Below, one piece after another: positions 1-8,899 of a stretch of DNA of 64,000 nt. Source of the stretch: Paraburkholderia sp. PGU19 (lineage in GTDB: Bacteria > Pseudomonadota > Gammaproteobacteria > Burkholderiales > Burkholderiaceae); the NCBI RefSeq assembly GCF_013426915.1, contig NZ_AP023181.1, positions 930,001 through 994,000 on the forward strand. Reading direction: 5' to 3'. Made by a program: the position numbers and the translations under genes. Each line of letters opens with the position of its first letter. Positions within the stretch are counted from its first letter, which is position 1. The notes beneath the pieces are model-generated. The model searched no databases and was not told the DNA's origin. It saw only the letters and a list, made by a program, of their open reading frames with translations.

Positions 1-2754
1 GTCAGCCGTGCCGATGCGCAGGACTACACGGTACACGGCGATGCGGTGAATCTTGCCGCGCGGCTGGTCTCGGCGGCGGGCGCGCGACAGACGTTATTGT
101 CCGACGGCGTGCGGCGCGCGCTCGGCGACAGCGCGATCTGCGAGCCGATCGGCGAGATGCACTTCAAGGGCATCGACGTGCCCGCGCGCGCGTGGCGCCT
201 CTCCTGCGTCGTGCGCGAACCCGCGCGTGCGAGCCGCAGCCGGTTCGTCGGGCGCAAGGCAGAACTGGAACAATTTCGTGGCATCGTGCGCGCGTGCATC
301 GAACAGCGAGCGGGACACGTCGTCTATGTGCGCGGCGATGCGGGCATCGGCAAGACGCGGCTCGTCGATGAGATGCGCGTGTTTGCTCACACGCATCGCT
401 TCGCCGTGCATCGGGGCCTCGTGCTCGACTTCGGCGTCGGCAAGGGGCAAGACCCGGTGCGCGCGATCATAGACAGCCTGCTGGGCCTGTCGCCCGCGGC
501 GGATATCGAAGAGCGTAAGGCCGTGGCCGCGCGCCTTGTCGGCAATGGCATCATCCAGCCCGAGCAATGCGTCTTTCTCGACGATCTGCTCGACCTGCCG
601 CAATCGGGCGAATGGCGCACGCTCTACGACGCGATGGATCACGGCGCGCGCAAGCGCGGCAAGCAGGCAGTCGTCGCGGCGCTGACGGCTGACGCATGCC
701 GGCGCGGCGCGAGCATGATTGTCGTCGAAGACCTGCATTGGGCGGATGCCGAGGTGTTGGGCTATCTGTCTGCGTTCGCGTCTGGTATCGGAGGCGGCAC
801 GGGACTGCTGGTGATGACCTCGCGCATCGAAGGCGATCCGCTCGATGCCGCGCGGCGCGCCCGGATGCGCGACACGCCGCTCGCGACGATCGATCTCGGT
901 CCGCTGCGCCGCGACGAAGCGCTGACGCTCGCGGGCAATTTCATCGACGCGACGCAGCGCGTGGCGCTCGCTTGCATCGAACGCGCGGACGGCAATCCGC
1001 TATTCCTCGAACAGCTTCTGCACAACGCCGAAGAAGGCAGCGGCGATGCCGTGCCGGCGTCGATCCAGAGTCTCGTGCTCGCGCGCATGGACCGGCTCGA
1101 AGCGCGCGACCGCGTGGCCTTCCAGGCGGCATCGGTGATCGGGCAGCGCTTCGGGCTCGCGCTGCTCAGACGGCTGATCGACGAGCCGGACTACGACTGC
1201 GGCACGTTGGTCGCCAATGCACTCGTGCTGCCCGAGGGCGATGATTTTCTGTTTGCGCACGCGCTGATTCAGGAAAGCGCGTACTCGACGCTGCTGCGGG
1301 CGCGGCGGCGCGAGTTGCATCGTCGCGCCGCCGACTGGTTCGCAGACAGCGACGCCGTGCTGCGCGCACAGCATCTGGATCGCGCTGAAGACGAGCGCGC
1401 GCCGCAGGCCTGCCTCGATGCAGCGCACGCGCAGCGGACCGCGCATTTCACGGAGTCCGCGCTGCATCTGATCGAACGCGGGCTTCGGATCGCGCAGTCG
1501 CCGCGCGACACGCATGCGCTGACGTGCTTCAAGGGCGAGTTGCAGTGCGATCTGGGGGACATTCCGGCGTCGATTGCCACGTATCGCTCCGCTGTCGATG
1601 CAGCACCCGATGATGCCAGCCGTTGTGTCGCGCAACTTGGACTCGCGGAAGGCTTGCGGGTCAGCGAGGGCTTGAGCGAAGCACTCGCGTTGCTCGACGC
1701 CGCGCAGCAGATAGCGGAACGCGAAGACAGCGTGAGCGAACTTGCGCGCCTGCATCATCTGCGCGGCAATATCCTGTTCCCGCTCGGACGGATTGACGAC
1801 TGCCGGATCGAACACGAACGCGGGCTCGCTTACGCGCAGCGGCTCGGCTTGCCCGAAGCGGAGGCGCGTGCGCTGGGCGGCCTCGCCGATGCCGCCTATG
1901 CGCAAGGCCGGATGCGCACGGCATTCGAGCATTTCAGCCGTTGCGTCGCGTTGAGCCGCGAACATGGTTTCGGCCGCATCGAAGTGGCCAACCGGTCGAT
2001 GCAAGGCTTTAGCCGTATCTATCTGAACGAGGCGCGCGAGGCCTGTGTCGATGCCATCGCTGCGTCGCGAGAGGCGGCGCTTGTTGGGCAGCCGCGCGCG
2101 CAGTTGCTATGCGAAACGCTGGGCGCGTTCGCGTGCTACGAAACGGGCGACATGCGCGCGGCACAGGTTCATCTCGAACAGGAGATGCGGTTGATCCGGC
2201 AACTCGGCGCGCGCCGCTTCGAGGCGCAGAACCTCGAGATGCAAGCGCGTGTGTTGCTCGAAAGCGGTCAGCGCGAGGAGGCGGCGCGCGTTTTGAGAGA
2301 GTCGTTGGCGCTGTGCCAGGAGGTCGGGATGCAGTTCAGCGCGCCGAAGGCATTGAGCGCGCTGAGCCGCGCTGTCGACGATGACGTCGAACGGACGCGT
2401 CTGCTTGCCGAAGGGGCCGATCTGCTGCGGCGCGGCGCGGTTGGTCACAATCATTTGTGGTTCTACCGCGATGCGATCGACGCCATGCTGTCGATGCGCG
2501 ATCCGGCAGGTACGCTGCGCTATGTCGAGGCGCTGGAGCAGTACACGCGGGCCGAGCCATTACCGTGGGCGCAACTGTTCGCGGCCCGCGGTCGAGCGCT
2601 CGCTGCCGCGCTTGATGATTCAGCCGATGAAGGCTTTTTCCTGGAACTTCAGGGTGTGCGCGTGGCACTGGCGGCGGCGGGGTTCGATGGCGCGCGGCGC
2701 GCGGTGGATGCGGCGCTGGCAGTGAACCAGACTTCGCGGAAGCGTGATCGGTGA
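1..2754 (+). CDS. Class III cyclase-domain/AAA ATPase/TPR signalling protein, 5' end outside window
   Basis: The reading frame is open from base 1, so the gene starts upstream of the window and only 917 codons are seen. The first residues, with the motif VHGDAVNLAARL, match the end of a class III adenylate/guanylate cyclase catalytic domain. An AAA_16-type NTPase follows, with a Walker A motif GDAGIGKTRL near fragment residue 112 and a Walker B-like VVEDLHWAD near residue 241. The C-terminal half (about residues 470-880) is alanine-rich and helical with TPR-like repeats. The cyclase/AAA/TPR order is common in large proteobacterial signalling proteins. Whether the cyclase part is catalytic cannot be judged because its metal-binding residues lie outside the window. 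Any apparent start inside the frame, such as the GTG at 46, cuts the cyclase motif and is not real. Confidence 0.88.
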   Translation, partial: VSRADAQDYTVHGDAVNLAARLVSAAGARQTLLSDGVRRALGDSAICEPIGEMHFKGIDVPARAWRLSCVVREPARASRSRFVGRKAELEQFRGIVRACIEQRAGHVVYVRGDAGIGKTRLVDEMRVFAHTHRFAVHRGLVLDFGVGKGQDPVRAIIDSLLGLSPAADIEERKAVAARLVGNGIIQPEQCVFLDDLLDLPQSGEWRTLYDAMDHGARKRGKQAVVAALTADACRRGASMIVVEDLHWADAEVLGYLSAFASGIGGGTGLLVMTSRIEGDPLDAARRARMRDTPLATIDLGPLRRDEALTLAGNFIDATQRVALACIERADGNPLFLEQLLHNAEEGSGDAVPASIQSLVLARMDRLEARDRVAFQAASVIGQRFGLALLRRLIDEPDYDCGTLVANALVLPEGDDFLFAHALIQESAYSTLLRARRRELHRRAADWFADSDAVLRAQHLDRAEDERAPQACLDAAHAQRTAHFTESALHLIERGLRIAQSPRDTHALTCFKGELQCDLGDIPASIATYRSAVDAAPDDASRCVAQLGLAEGLRVSEGLSEALALLDAAQQIAEREDSVSELARLHHLRGNILFPLGRIDDCRIEHERGLAYAQRLGLPEAEARALGGLADAAYAQGRMRTAFEHFSRCVALSREHGFGRIEVANRSMQGFSRIYLNEAREACVDAIAASREAALVGQPRAQLLCETLGAFACYETGDMRAAQVHLEQEMRLIRQLGARRFEAQNLEMQARVLLESGQREEAARVLRESLALCQEVGMQFSAPKALSALSRAVDDDVERTRLLAEGADLLRRGAVGHNHLWFYRDAIDAMLSMRDPAGTLRYVEALEQYTRAEPLPWAQLFAARGRALAAALDDSADEGFFLELQGVRVALAAAGFDGARRAVDAALAVNQTSRKRDR

Positions 2755-2819
2755 CGAGCGATAACGGCTGCGCACTTGAAAGGGTTTTGGTTGCGCGTGG
2801 TGGGTATTGTCCTGATCAC

Positions 2820-3263
2820 TTACGTTATCGCAGCAAGTACCAAAGTGGAAACCTTGCCATCGTTTTCGAATTCGACAAAACCGATTCTGCTGTACCAGTC
2901 ATAGGCAACTCGATTGCATACGAGTACATGCAAGTACAGCGGCTTTTGTAAATGATTGGACAACGAGATCACCTTGGCAATCGAGGCACGGCCAATTGAC
3001 CTGTTTTGCATCTCGGGCACGATACAAAGCATCCGCAGCCATACGAGATCGGGTTCGATGTCCCAGTGCACAAATCCGCATTGCTTGTCTTCCCATGTCA
3101 CTATTTGACAAGAGCCTTGGCGAAGGCTTTTGGCAAACCCAGCCCGCTGCAAGTCGTCGTCCCAGCCATACGTCGAGGCAACGAAACCTTTCATCGTTCG
3201 CCGATACGTGTCGAATAGCCATTCCGAGTCTTCAGGTACAGCCTGCCGATAATCCAGATTCAT
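2820..3263 (-). CDS. GNAT family N-acetyltransferase
   Basis: This 147-residue protein has the layout of a single GNAT domain. It opens with a YRQAVPEDSEW strand-helix, has a central FVHWDIEPDLVWLRMLCIVP segment, then an acetyl-CoA-loop-like region (QNRSIGRASIAKVI), and ends in a strand-helix CNRVAYDWYSRIGFVEF typical of the family. It probably transfers an acetyl group to a small-molecule or protein amine in the cytoplasm; the substrate is unknown. The start is the ATG at 3263; a GTG codon directly before it is an alternative. It converges on the cyclase/AAA gene with 65 bp between the stops. The Q/R-x-x-G-x-A loop is partly degenerate (QNRSIGRA), so activity is likely but not certain. Confidence 0.8.
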   Translation of the reverse strand: MNLDYRQAVPEDSEWLFDTYRRTMKGFVASTYGWDDDLQRAGFAKSLRQGSCQIVTWEDKQCGFVHWDIEPDLVWLRMLCIVPEMQNRSIGRASIAKVISLSNHLQKPLYLHVLVCNRVAYDWYSRIGFVEFENDGKVSTLVLAAIT

Positions 3264-3393
3264 CACAACCGCCGCTCGCGATAAGCAGGTCTTAGCCAGA
3301 ATATCGGATGCAAGGGATTGGCATCAATGGGTAGAAGCCAGCGAGTGTCGACGGATGCGTGATGTCCGCTCCCAAGCATTGGGCCTCACCTCG

Positions 3394-3900
3394 TCAGACG
3401 GGTAGCCGTTCCCGCACTGCGGGCTGATTTTGATGTTGCAGAAGAATCCGGAAGATGAGTCCGTGCGTGATCAGCAGTAGTGGTACGACGAGAGTCGGAA
3501 TGAAGTAGGTCGCGCCCAACTGACCCGCCAAGAGCCCGGCATTATTGGCCTGATAGAACGCGTTCAGGAGATCTGCCAGGCCCCACCAGTTGAAGATCCA
3601 GGCGACTACAATGCCAGCCCCGCGTGGCAGTAATACTAGCGATAGCAACGCGAGTATCGCCGCAACGAGATCCCCGTAGGCAGCGCAATTCGCGAAGGCA
3701 GACGGCAGATCGGGCGACACGACACCTGGGAAGAGGAATGCCATCCCAATGAATCGGAAGCTGTTCAGGATGAGAAGAGGTCGCAGCGCATCGACGGGTC
3801 GCAGGAGGCGGAGTTTTGGCCAGATGTATCGCCTGGTGACGATTCCCCACGTGCTGAAACTGAATGCGATGCTAACGAAAAACCAGAGCTGGGGCAGCAT
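3394..3900 (-). CDS. Small integral membrane protein, unknown function
   Basis: A 168-residue protein with about four hydrophobic segments (residues about 3-20, 45-60, 75-105 and 128-155) separated by short charged loops, which predicts an inner-membrane protein. I do not recognise a named family. The start is well supported: AAAGGAG sits seven bases before the ATG. It lies just downstream of the NmrA-like gene on the same strand with a 44-bp gap, so the two may be co-transcribed and both controlled by the divergent TetR regulator. Function cannot be assigned from sequence. Confidence 0.72.
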   Translation of the reverse strand: MLPQLWFFVSIAFSFSTWGIVTRRYIWPKLRLLRPVDALRPLLILNSFRFIGMAFLFPGVVSPDLPSAFANCAAYGDLVAAILALLSLVLLPRGAGIVVAWIFNWWGLADLLNAFYQANNAGLLAGQLGATYFIPTLVVPLLLITHGLIFRILLQHQNQPAVRERLPV

Positions 3901-3944
3901 GAGTCTCTCCTTTGATTCGAATTCCCGCGATCGATCACGAGAAT

Positions 3945-5045
3945 TTAAGCGCGCTGTGTGCGTAACTCTGCGATCACAGCGCTTCGCTCCGCGTGAGCCA
4001 TGGCATGCTCGCGCAGCCAGACCTTGGATTCAGGGGCAAACTGCGGTTCTGACGGGAACGGGCGGCGTAGTTCACGGTCGTAGCGCTCGAGATCGAAACC
4101 GGGGCTGAGCGGGGCGATCACGAACTGCGCGAACTGGCGAAGCCAATTGCCAGGCGTCCGCCGGTTGCCTGGAAGCGCCGCGTAGCGACGCGCGATCGTC
4201 TCGAAGTCCTCGGCAGGCTGACCGGTCACATCGGGGACGTCCGTGGTCGGAGCGTCCAGCTCAAAAGCCCCGCGTCTGTGATCGTCAATGTAGTAGCGAA
4301 CGCCGCTGATCAGGTCGATCGGCAAGCCACCCATCCGGGCGGCCTTCATGAATAGCCAGATCGGTATTGGCACGACCTTGACCGGTCGTCCGACGGCCTG
4401 GCCGATCGCCTTGGCCATGTCCTCCGCGCCAAGCAGCGCCGGCCCAGTGGGACGGTAGCGCTTCCCGGCGTGCCGTGCAGGATCCATCAGGGCCGCGACG
4501 GCGACTCGCGCGATATCCTCGTTGGACGGTGGCGCATTGCGGCTAGCGCCATAGATCCACGGAAATACGCCGAGGTGGGCAGCAAATCCCGTCAATGCGA
4601 GATAGGCGTCAGCGAAGAAGCCCGGCCTCACGACCGTATGCGCGACGCCCGGCGTCATCGAGAACAGCCGATCGACGAGCCAGAGCTGCCGGGTCATGAG
4701 GGCGGGATGCGAGGGACTCGACAGCCACTGGGTCAGGCTGACGATGTGTTCGAGCCCGGATTCCCTGGCGGCGACGGCGAACGCGACCGCGCCCTGAATC
4801 ATGTAGGGATCGAAAGGCGGACAAAAGTAGGCGCGCTGAACGTCTTTCAGCGCGTCGGCGACGCGCTCGACATCACTCATGTCGGCGACCGCTAGCTCGG
4901 CCCCCTGCGCTTTCAGCCGCGCGCTGCGGCCATCTTCCCGGTGCACCATGGCGCGTACGGGATAACCGGCCTTCAGTAGTTCGGCAACGACGACGCTGCC
5001 TGTCTTCCCGGTCGCACCGGTTACAAGAATCCTTGGCTTGAGCAT
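3945..5045 (-). CDS. NmrA-like NAD(P)-binding protein (atypical short-chain reductase)
   Basis: The 366-residue product starts with the Rossmann motif VTGATGKTGSVV (residues about 7-18), the NmrA/atypical SDR signature for binding NAD(P). Strands and helices typical of the family follow (YPVRAMVHR, ELAVADMSD, AYFCPPFDP), and the motif TVVRPGFFAD occurs mid-protein. There is no YxxxK catalytic pair in the usual place, as is common for NmrA-type proteins, which act as redox sensors or quinone/isoflavone-type reductases. The C-terminal 100 residues (about 265-366) extend beyond the usual 280-300 residue fold. The start has a strong GGAGG site seven bases upstream. It is divergent from a TetR gene with paired inverted repeats between them, which suggests it is the repressed target. 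Confidence 0.85.
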   Translation of the reverse strand: MLKPRILVTGATGKTGSVVVAELLKAGYPVRAMVHREDGRSARLKAQGAELAVADMSDVERVADALKDVQRAYFCPPFDPYMIQGAVAFAVAARESGLEHIVSLTQWLSSPSHPALMTRQLWLVDRLFSMTPGVAHTVVRPGFFADAYLALTGFAAHLGVFPWIYGASRNAPPSNEDIARVAVAALMDPARHAGKRYRPTGPALLGAEDMAKAIGQAVGRPVKVVPIPIWLFMKAARMGGLPIDLISGVRYYIDDHRRGAFELDAPTTDVPDVTGQPAEDFETIARRYAALPGNRRTPGNWLRQFAQFVIAPLSPGFDLERYDRELRRPFPSEPQFAPESKVWLREHAMAHAERSAVIAELRTQRA

Positions 5046-5065
5046 GATCGCCTCCAGGCAGTCGT

Positions 5066-5081
5066 GGTACTCGTTGGTACC
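5066..5081. promoter_or_regulatory. Inverted repeat, putative TetR operator copy 1
   Basis: GGTAC-N6-GTACC lies between the divergent NmrA-like and TetR genes. An identical half-site pair occurs again at 5100-5115. This copy overlaps the candidate -35 hexamer TTGGTA (5074-5079) of the TetR promoter. Two identical palindromes in one divergent promoter are the usual arrangement for TetR-family self-regulation; binding has not been shown. Confidence 0.7.
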
Positions 5082-5102
5082 AGACGGTTGTTTCAGTATG
5101 GT
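5074..5102 (+). promoter_or_regulatory. Candidate sigma-70 promoter for the TetR gene
   Basis: TTGGTA at 5074-5079 and TATGGT at 5097-5102 are separated by 17 bp. Both hexamers overlap the two inverted repeats, so a bound repressor would block RNA polymerase. The assignment rests on motif fit only. Confidence 0.4.
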
Positions 5103-5115
5103 ACTATGCGGTACC
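5100..5115. promoter_or_regulatory. Inverted repeat, putative TetR operator copy 2
   Basis: This is the second GGTAC-N6-GTACC palindrome, starting 34 bp after the first begins. It covers the candidate -10 region. It also overlaps the upstream potential start codon at 5106, which argues that translation of the regulator starts further downstream. Confidence 0.7.
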
Positions 5116-5132
5116 GAATGTCAAGAGAGACG

Positions 5133-5774
5133 ATGATGACCACGGGATCGCTGTCAAAGGAGCGTCAGGAAGACCGCGACGAAACTGAGGTGCGCGCGCG
5201 CATTCTCGATGCAGCCTTCGCGTCGTTCATGACGAGTGGCTACGCGGCGACCAGCACGCTTGAGATCGCCACGCGCGCGCGGGTTTCGAAACGAGAACTG
5301 TATGCGCTGGTGGGCAACAAGAAGGAAATGCTGATCGCGTGCATCAGCGCGCGCGCCACGAGACTGCAGGTACCCGCTGACTTGCCCGTGCCGCACGACC
5401 GCGAGACACTCGCGAACGTACTGACTTCTCTCGGGACACAACTCGTCCGCGAGATCACCGATCCAACCGTCATTGCGGTTTTCCGACTGGCAATCGCCGA
5501 GGCGGTCCACGCGCCTGAGGTGGCGCAAGCGCTCGACTCCACAGGGCGAGAGACAAGTCGTGCCGCCTTGCGTCAAATCATGGCCCGGGCTCGGGCGTCC
5601 GGACTTCTCGATGGCCGTCCTGCCGAACTTGCCGAACAGTACAGCGGGTTGCTGTGGGGCAATTTGATGGTTAGCCTGCTGCTTGGCGTCGCCGAGCGGC
5701 CGAACTCACGCGAGCTCGCGGCACGTGCCCGCAGCGCCACAGCGGTCTTTCTTCAACTTCATCCGCTCCCGTAG
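5133..5774 (+). CDS. TetR/AcrR family transcriptional regulator
   Basis: A 213-residue regulator with the TetR N-terminal helix-turn-helix: VRARILDAAFASFMTSGYAA followed by TSTLEIATRARVSKRELYAL (residues about 20-65). The remaining helices form the variable ligand-binding and dimerisation domain. The start is put at the ATG at 5133, with a GAGAGA site upstream. Longer starts at 5064, 5106 and 5118 would run through the putative operators. It is divergent from the NmrA-like gene and probably represses both genes until a small-molecule ligand binds; the ligand is unknown. Confidence 0.88.
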   Translation: MMTTGSLSKERQEDRDETEVRARILDAAFASFMTSGYAATSTLEIATRARVSKRELYALVGNKKEMLIACISARATRLQVPADLPVPHDRETLANVLTSLGTQLVREITDPTVIAVFRLAIAEAVHAPEVAQALDSTGRETSRAALRQIMARARASGLLDGRPAELAEQYSGLLWGNLMVSLLLGVAERPNSRELAARARSATAVFLQLHPLP

Positions 5775-6474
5775 CGCCGCGATGCCCCGCCAGTCCATCT
5801 AATGCGTGGACGATCCTTTCGATGCCATGGTCAACTGGCGATTCTGGGAGTTTTCCAGGTGAACCGGCCATTGGAATGACGACGTTCTGAGTTGCGAGAA
5901 CGGCAACTATCGGTCGACCCGTGACTGAAAGTGATCGGCAGAACCCGACCCGAGCGGACTTTCGTTAAGTTGAGGTATTGAAGTCTCGCCGCAAAGCGCA
6001 GGGCGCCAGTCTCTGCGCGATCGGTCTTCAGCGCTTTTCCGAGTGGCTCGCGAAAGCTGGGAGTATGGCTTCTGGCATCTCTGCTCCGTCCCGCGCAAGA
6101 GACCAGGCTGCGTCACCTCGCGCGCGAGCTTGCCGTTCGCGAAAGGTGGAATGCAATTGCGCCGGATTTCTGTACCGGCAGTTCTTTTCCGCAGCGAATG
6201 GCGAGCAGGATGACGGCTGTCGAATGGCATTACACCGCGCAACCCCGTATGAAAAAAATCAGTTTCGATGCCACATGCCATTTCGTGGACAAATGTGCGC
6301 CCCGTGCCTATGCTGAAACGCAACGAGCGCCTGGTTTCCCGGATCGGGCGCCCCCAATTGCACTGTCTCGTCCTGGACGACAAGGCACTGGCCGCAAAGC
6401 GCAACGTGTTTGACCGTTCGCCCCGCTGTCTTGCCTAGCGGTCAATCCCGATGGCAATGTTCAAGGAGTCGATC
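5775..6474. other. 700-bp intergenic region without a convincing gene
   Basis: Open frames here lack family similarity and ribosome binding sites. Near its left end is one copy of a dispersed repeat (5860-5927). The last 200 bp are AT-richer and probably carry the promoter of the Stv-like gene. No RNA gene was recognised. Confidence 0.55.
5860..5927. repeat. Dispersed intergenic repeat, copy A
   Basis: About 68 bp starting TGAACCGGCCATTGGAATG and containing GAACGGCAAC. It aligns over its length with 8900-8970, by eye roughly three bases in four. Both copies are intergenic and start with TGAA next to the 3' side of a gap. Confidence 0.5.
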
Positions 6475-7317
6475 ATGCCGCTACTGATGCTTTGGGGGCA
6501 CGGAAGTTTTCGCACCAATTTTGGGTATTTCAAGGTACCTCAGCATGTCCAGATCCATTTCTTCGTCCCTGACAACACCAACCTCGATGATGAGGCGATC
6601 AGATACTTCGAGTATGGGGACCTGCGACAGGGTGTCACCGATCAGCTGGTTCTCGGGGCAAAGGAGGCACAGCAATCGGTCGACCGGATCGTGAAGGTTT
6701 ACAAGGATCTGGTCAAGAATTACAAACTCGAATCGATCCTCGGCGACTTTCTCGCGCCCACGGCAAAGAACGCGTTGAAAAACGACAACGTGTGGACGCC
6801 GGGCAAGGAAACCGGCAACGGGGAAGAGTTGAAACATCTTCACGACATCGTGACCGAGTCTGCTCACCTTGGCAGCGCGGCGGATCCGATGATCATTCAA
6901 TGGTGCGCCTGTACGCAAAACTATATCGGCAGCGACGAGGCGAAAGCGCCCGTCTCCAAAGGCAGCAAGATTACCAACAAGCAGAAAGGCTGCGGCTGCT
7001 ACATCACGACGGCCACCTGCACGTCTCTAGGCTTGCCCGACGATTGCGAGCCATTACGCAAGCTGCGCTGGTTCAGGGACGAAGTCGTGTTGACGACTCC
7101 GCCAGGCAAGGCCGACATCCTGGACTATTACGCCACCGCACCGGAAATCGTTCGCGCAATCGAACGCGAACCCAATCCTGCTGCAATCTACTGTCATATC
7201 TACCGCGATTACCTGGTGCCAGCGCTCGCCGCGATCGATCGTGGAGACCATCTATCGGCGTATAGGATTTACGAATGCATGGTGGCGAATCTGAAGCGAC
7301 GTTATGGGCTGCATTAG
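6475..7317 (+). CDS. Stv-like N-terminal domain protein with CFI-box-CTERM domain
   Basis: The 280-residue product has two parts. The N-terminus (about 1-60, with LMLWGHGSF, FKVPQHVQIHFFVPDN) resembles the putative adhesin Stv domain known from polymorphic toxin and conflict systems. The C-terminus (about 175-280) fits the CFI-box-CTERM pattern: a short cysteine-containing box GCGCYITTATC, then LRKLRWFRDEVV and a YYATAPEIVRAI helix. Its biochemical role is unknown. The ATG at 6475 has AAGGAG six bases upstream; an in-frame ATG at 6451 does not. No signal peptide is visible. No toxin or immunity partner is recognised beside it, although a lipoprotein and a PH/SHOCT protein follow. GC content looks lower than in the flanking operons, so the region may have been acquired by transfer. 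Confidence 0.72.
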   Translation: MPLLMLWGHGSFRTNFGYFKVPQHVQIHFFVPDNTNLDDEAIRYFEYGDLRQGVTDQLVLGAKEAQQSVDRIVKVYKDLVKNYKLESILGDFLAPTAKNALKNDNVWTPGKETGNGEELKHLHDIVTESAHLGSAADPMIIQWCACTQNYIGSDEAKAPVSKGSKITNKQKGCGCYITTATCTSLGLPDDCEPLRKLRWFRDEVVLTTPPGKADILDYYATAPEIVRAIEREPNPAAIYCHIYRDYLVPALAAIDRGDHLSAYRIYECMVANLKRRYGLH

Positions 7318-7557
7318 AGCGAAATCGACCTCTGCCGCCTTTGGCAAGAGCGGCGACTGGTTGTGCTTCTCCATAACCGCGCCTCGTCGGCCGCGGTCAC
7401 CTCGACGCGGAGTTATGCAGTCGTTCCAACGCCAGGATTCTTTGGCTTCCGAACGGCAGATAGTGACACGAGATCGCAGATTGGGATGAGGTCATCTACG
7501 TACACGCGATTGAGGACGGTTAAACATCGAAGATCATCAGCTCAAAGGCCGGCTGAC

Positions 7558-7830
7558 ATGAAACCAATCTTGACCCTTGGCGGCGTCTGGGTCGCTGTAG
7601 CGGTGTCAGGGTGCACGACAGCAGAGACTGTGGATTCAGGTCCGCTCGCTGGTACGAAGCTGTTGATGTGTTCCTACGCCTTGCCGATCAGCCAATGCCA
7701 GGATCGCGCGGTTGAAGAGTGTCCGAACGGCTATCGCGCTGTTAAGTATTCGGGATCGATCAACGGAAAGAAGATGTACATCCGTTGCACCGACGATCAT
7801 CAGTTCATCAATGACGAAACGGCGAAGTAA
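7558..7830 (+). CDS. Small putative lipoprotein
   Basis: A 90-residue protein with a short charged N-terminus, a hydrophobic stretch and a lipobox-like VSGC with Cys at about residue 19, suggesting a lipid-anchored envelope protein. The mature part has four further cysteines (in MCSY, QCQD, EECP and RCTD), which could form two disulfides in the periplasm. I do not recognise the family. The ATG at 7558 is chosen because it gives the signal sequence; the frame is open upstream to 7363. It lies 240 bp after the Stv-like gene on the same strand. Confidence 0.6.
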   Translation: MKPILTLGGVWVAVAVSGCTTAETVDSGPLAGTKLLMCSYALPISQCQDRAVEECPNGYRAVKYSGSINGKKMYIRCTDDHQFINDETAK

Positions 7831-7960
7831 CTGCGTGGCGGTTGCACGGTGGGCGATCATACACGCCACGTCCACTTGGTCTGACCGACGTTCCAGTTAA
7901 ATTCGGCAAGACGTTATCCGGAATTGGCATACAAACGTGCAATGCCAAACGCCGAAGAAA

Positions 7961-8614
7961 TCAGAGTTGGCCGATTATCCGAGCTTTGACCGTCTCGTAC
8001 TCGGAGTCACTTATCAACCCGGCGTCGAGCATAGTCTTTGCCCTCTTCAGTCGCTCCGTGGGGTCTTCGTTAGACGTCGAGGTCGCGCCGTCTCGGCTCA
8101 GAGCCCCCTGAAAACCACCAGACTTGGCCCGCATTTCTTCGAGTTCGCGGAGACGACGCTTTTCGCGCCATGCCTGCTCTTGCGCCTGGCAAATGCGGTA
8201 GATCGCTTGAGCTTCATCCTTACGCAGGCCGGAGAACTCGAACGGACGTGTCGAGCCACCGATTGCCAAGTCCGGCATGGTCAACGCGCTGACTCGCAGC
8301 GTACTTCCAAAAATACCTGCTTGAATGTGCGCCGACTTGATGTCCTGCCATCGGATATCAATCGGAGTGAAGCCGCCGATCAATCCGCGAGTTATTCCAA
8401 TTAAACGTCCCGTTGTGGCCGCGACAAGCGAGCGACGGTGTAGCAAGGCGAACAACCTGCGTTGTACCGCCGTCGATTTGATTTTCTCTCCCGCCACAAG
8501 CATTGAGTCCAGCAGTGTATATGCTTTCTCAAGTCCTGCTTCACGCGGCCTGGTTTGTTCTTCGCTCACTGATCGCTTCCATTGGCCCAGTAGTTGGTCT
8601 GACATCCCCGCCAC
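7961..8614 (-). CDS. PH-like/SHOCT domain protein
   Basis: A 217-residue protein. Residues about 35-140 have the strand-rich pattern of a bacterial PH-like domain (RRSLVAATTGRLIGITRG, IDIRWQDIKSAHIQAG, STRPFEFSGL). A charged coiled segment with EKRRLRELEEM follows. The last 30 residues, DPTERLKRAKTMLDAGLISDSEY and onward, are a SHOCT motif. SHOCT with PH-like domains is common in bacterial proteins of unknown role, probably for oligomerisation or membrane association. The start may be the GTG at 8614 or the ATG at 8605; neither has a strong Shine-Dalgarno sequence. It converges on the small lipoprotein gene. Confidence 0.78.
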   Translation of the reverse strand: MAGMSDQLLGQWKRSVSEEQTRPREAGLEKAYTLLDSMLVAGEKIKSTAVQRRLFALLHRRSLVAATTGRLIGITRGLIGGFTPIDIRWQDIKSAHIQAGIFGSTLRVSALTMPDLAIGGSTRPFEFSGLRKDEAQAIYRICQAQEQAWREKRRLRELEEMRAKSGGFQGALSRDGATSTSNEDPTERLKRAKTMLDAGLISDSEYETVKARIIGQL

Positions 8615-8899
8615 GCATTGTGGTGGGAGGCGTGCGTAAGTGTCTTTTGGCCGCGCAGTTGGGCAAAATCCAAACGGCGTCGGGCCGCCCGACCTTTACC
8701 AATCTTCACCAGTTAAGCAGTTAAAGTCGATGATCGCACCCTTGGTACCGCTCATCGGAAACGCCTTGCTCTTGGGAAGTTTAGTCGATAGTCCGAACGC
8801 TTCGCCAAAACCTGCCATTGAATTTGCACGTTTGTAGTCGCACGGCTACGAAGCGAAAATGCGAGTCTCGATCCGGCATCACGTCGAACGGTTCCGAAT

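Noticed and set aside
2751..2951. Small plus-strand frame after the cyclase/AAA gene
   Set aside because: It overlaps the GNAT gene on the opposite strand, has no ribosome site and its sequence resembles no family.
5907..6404. Minus-strand 165-codon frame in the 5775-6474 gap
   Set aside because: No ribosome site, no family resemblance and a composition like non-coding DNA; it also starts in the promoter zone of the Stv-like gene.
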